A DNA stretch of 15,531 bases, taken from the NCBI GenBank assembly GCA_900548215.1, contig URJI01000069.1:1-15531 (forward strand). Reading direction: 5' to 3'. Source of the stretch: an uncultured Coprococcus sp. (GTDB lineage: Bacteria > Bacillota > Clostridia > Lachnospirales > Lachnospiraceae). The stretch's first letter is position 1; each line of letters starts with the position of its first letter. The notes under the pieces were generated by a model. That model saw nothing but the letters and a program-made list of their open reading frames with translations, made no database searches and was not told where the DNA came from. Of this stretch, positions 13,860-15,531 are shown in pieces. Made by a program: the position numbers and the translations under genes.

Positions 13860-15531
13860 TTATTCTTCGATTTTCTCAATCGTTCTCCTGATAGATGCAT
13901 ATTTGAATGCAGGATACAGTACAAATGTCCAAAGCGCATAAATTGCAGCAAATACGGGTATAAGAATCAAAGCCTTCAAATTGTTGGTATGCCATACAGC
14001 TATGCTGAAATACGATACGAGGAAGCACAGCACAATATCAGTTATCAGCCGCATCTTCTGTCTGCAGATATACATAGGATGGTATCTGTCATCAGGTGGC
14101 TGTATGTCAGCTGGGCTGATTCCCTGCTCAAATTTGCAGAAATTGTAGTTGTATATTCCCCTGGCAATCTCAAGGTCAGATATATTTCCCGAATACAGGT
14201 TATATCTGAACAGGTGGGCTGCACCATAGTCGTCGCTTGATGGGTTGCCCGCATAGAATGAGAATTCTGCCATATGCTGAAAATGGTTCTTTGCCCGCAG
14301 AAGAATAAGAATATTCAGTATTCCATTTACAAGTAGAATAACCATAGTTACGGAGTAGAGCATAGCCGGTGAAGGAACCCTGAAGTACCTGAAGTCAGGG
14401 AGAAGTATCTGCAAAATTTCAGCTATGACGCCAACGGATGACAAAGTGATTATAAAAGCAGTAAGTGTTGCCCATGTATATTTGGATCGGTCGACGATCT
14501 GATCATATATGTGTCTGATGCACTCTTCACTGTAATTTTTCAGACTGTTTGAAGAATTGTGTCTGAAACTGTGCACCTTTTTGTCATAATCCCATGAACA
14601 GATTCTGGCTAAGCCATTTTTGCTATCAGGCTTGTGGTCAGATGAGAAGCTGGCATTAAAATTCCTATATGCAGTTTTGTCGTGACTCACATTGTCAATA
14701 AGAAGAAACATGCCAAATGTTGTACTTACCAAAGCTACCAGAACCGGAAAGCTGCTGAGCAGGAATGATGCAGCTATGTAACATGCACTTATGATGCAGA
14801 ATATAGTTATAAGCACACGCCTGCCATGTTGTATCTTGTTAAAAGATTTGGAGCAGTTCTGAAAATGGCTGTATGATATAGAATATGTATTTTTATCTTC
14901 GTCGAGAACTGAGTGCTCAAGTATGAGACTCAGATCGGCATATTTTTTATGCAGTGAAAACGGTATGAAACGCAGAGCTGTCAGTATGATGGAGGTACAT
15001 AGCATGACAATACTGAATACAGCACCTTTCAAATTCTGTTCTATATTACGATCGCCCCAGGACATGGTAAATATGGCTGCAAGCATCTGTATTGCGTAGA
15101 GTGTTATGAGCAGGTAAGTTGTAAATTCCTGCAATTTGTTAATTCTTCTTGCATCGCACATTAGCTTCTGAAAATGTGGGTTATTCAGGTCTGTCTGCGA
15201 CTTGGAAGGCTGAGGCTGCTCACTTTTTACTGCTGCAACTTCTGCAGCGTATGAGACAAAATTGGTGTCGTCAAAGAGCGAATACAGCAGGAATGTGGAG
15301 AGGTATTCCGCAGGCGTACTGCATTTGAACAATGCACAGTAATGTGTAAGGGAAGTATCTGTAGCAAGTACATCACTGCAATATGATTGGATTTCTGTGA
15401 TAGAACTTTCGGAAGCCTCGGCTTTTTTATTTATCAACAGATCAATTCGCGAGCACATTTTGTCATAATCAATGGAGCGAAGCAGCTGTCTGATAGCTGG
15501 TGGCTGTTCTTTTCCAGTAAAGTTTTTGTTG
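13860..15531 (-). CDS. Unrecognised membrane protein with four transmembrane hairpins (5' end outside window)
   Basis: The minus-strand frame is open to the window edge: 24 more codons without a stop precede the ATG at 15458, so that ATG need not be the start. About 556 residues are visible. No family was recognised. Counting from the ATG at 15458, eight hydrophobic segments come in four pairs: about 115-132 and 145-165, 214-233 and 238-254, 328-352 and 366-387, 471-489 and 495-516. Soluble, mainly helical stretches rich in His, Asn and Ser separate the pairs, and about 110 cytoplasm-like residues precede the first. This layout suggests repeated membrane hairpins joined by cytoplasmic regions. 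It recalls two-helix effector domains of the SLATT type, but no diagnostic motif was seen. The coding sense is supported by a long open frame with coherent hydrophobic periodicity. Function unknown. Confidence 0.75.
   Translation of the reverse strand, partial: NKNFTGKEQPPAIRQLLRSIDYDKMCSRIDLLINKKAEASESSITEIQSYCSDVLATDTSLTHYCALFKCSTPAEYLSTFLLYSLFDDTNFVSYAAEVAAVKSEQPQPSKSQTDLNNPHFQKLMCDARRINKLQEFTTYLLITLYAIQMLAAIFTMSWGDRNIEQNLKGAVFSIVMLCTSIILTALRFIPFSLHKKYADLSLILEHSVLDEDKNTYSISYSHFQNCSKSFNKIQHGRRVLITIFCIISACYIAASFLLSSFPVLVALVSTTFGMFLLIDNVSHDKTAYRNFNASFSSDHKPDSKNGLARICSWDYDKKVHSFRHNSSNSLKNYSEECIRHIYDQIVDRSKYTWATLTAFIITLSSVGVIAEILQILLPDFRYFRVPSPAMLYSVTMVILLVNGILNILILLRAKNHFQHMAEFSFYAGNPSSDDYGAAHLFRYNLYSGNISDLEIARGIYNYNFCKFEQGISPADIQPPDDRYHPMYICRQKMRLITDIVLCFLVSYFSIAVWHTNNLKALILIPVFAAIYALWTFVLYPAFKYASIRRTIEKIEE

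Noticed and set aside
13847..13866. Bidirectional terminator between the convergent MFS and minus-strand genes
   Set aside because: The only inverted repeat is a short all-A/T stem that extends into the minus-strand gene; too weak to call.

Overview
The window reads as chromosomal DNA of a moderate-GC Gram-positive Clostridium-class bacterium, most likely a gut Lachnospiraceae member (Coprococcus/Butyrivibrio-like). This is inferred from strong AGGAGG-type ribosome binding sites, frequent GTG/TTG starts, a lipoprotein with a classic lipobox, a CsoR-type copper regulator and a Bacillus/Clostridium-type TyrRS. No 16S or other species marker is present, so the assignment is only a guess at family level. 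No transposase, integrase, CRISPR array, tRNA or rRNA was seen. The visible gene order looks like an ordinary chromosome.

Region 1 (1-4330) is a MacB/LolD-style ABC export module. It holds the C-terminal part of an FtsX-domain permease, a canonical ATPase, a second ATPase that overlaps the first and carries an acidic N-terminal extension plus a C-terminal AbrB-like hairpin, and a large Asp-rich lipoprotein with its own putative promoter. A strong intrinsic terminator closes the region.

Region 2 (4360-7526) is a copper-efflux operon. A perfect inverted repeat lies in the spacer of a near-consensus promoter and is followed by csoR and copA. The copA gene ends in a second heavy-metal-binding domain preceded by an in-frame ribosome binding site and ATG. 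One gene could therefore give both the full pump and a free CopZ-like chaperone.

Region 3 (7629-10770) has a cardiolipin synthase followed, 13 bases after its stop, by an O-antigen-ligase/polymerase-like membrane protein, suggesting an envelope theme. No terminator separates copA from cls.

Region 4 (10771-12461) has tyrS with an extended -10 promoter and a structured leader that is not a T-box. Behind it a second promoter-like sequence runs about 80 bases into a strong terminator, which is a candidate small RNA. A 33-codon micro-ORF overlaps the start of the next gene.

Region 5 (12458-15531) has an MFS transporter convergent with an unrecognised minus-strand protein made of four transmembrane hairpins, whose 5' end lies beyond the window.

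The points most worth following up are the nested copper chaperone inside copA, the AbrB-like tail on the second ABC ATPase, the candidate small RNA behind tyrS, and the unidentified multi-hairpin membrane protein.
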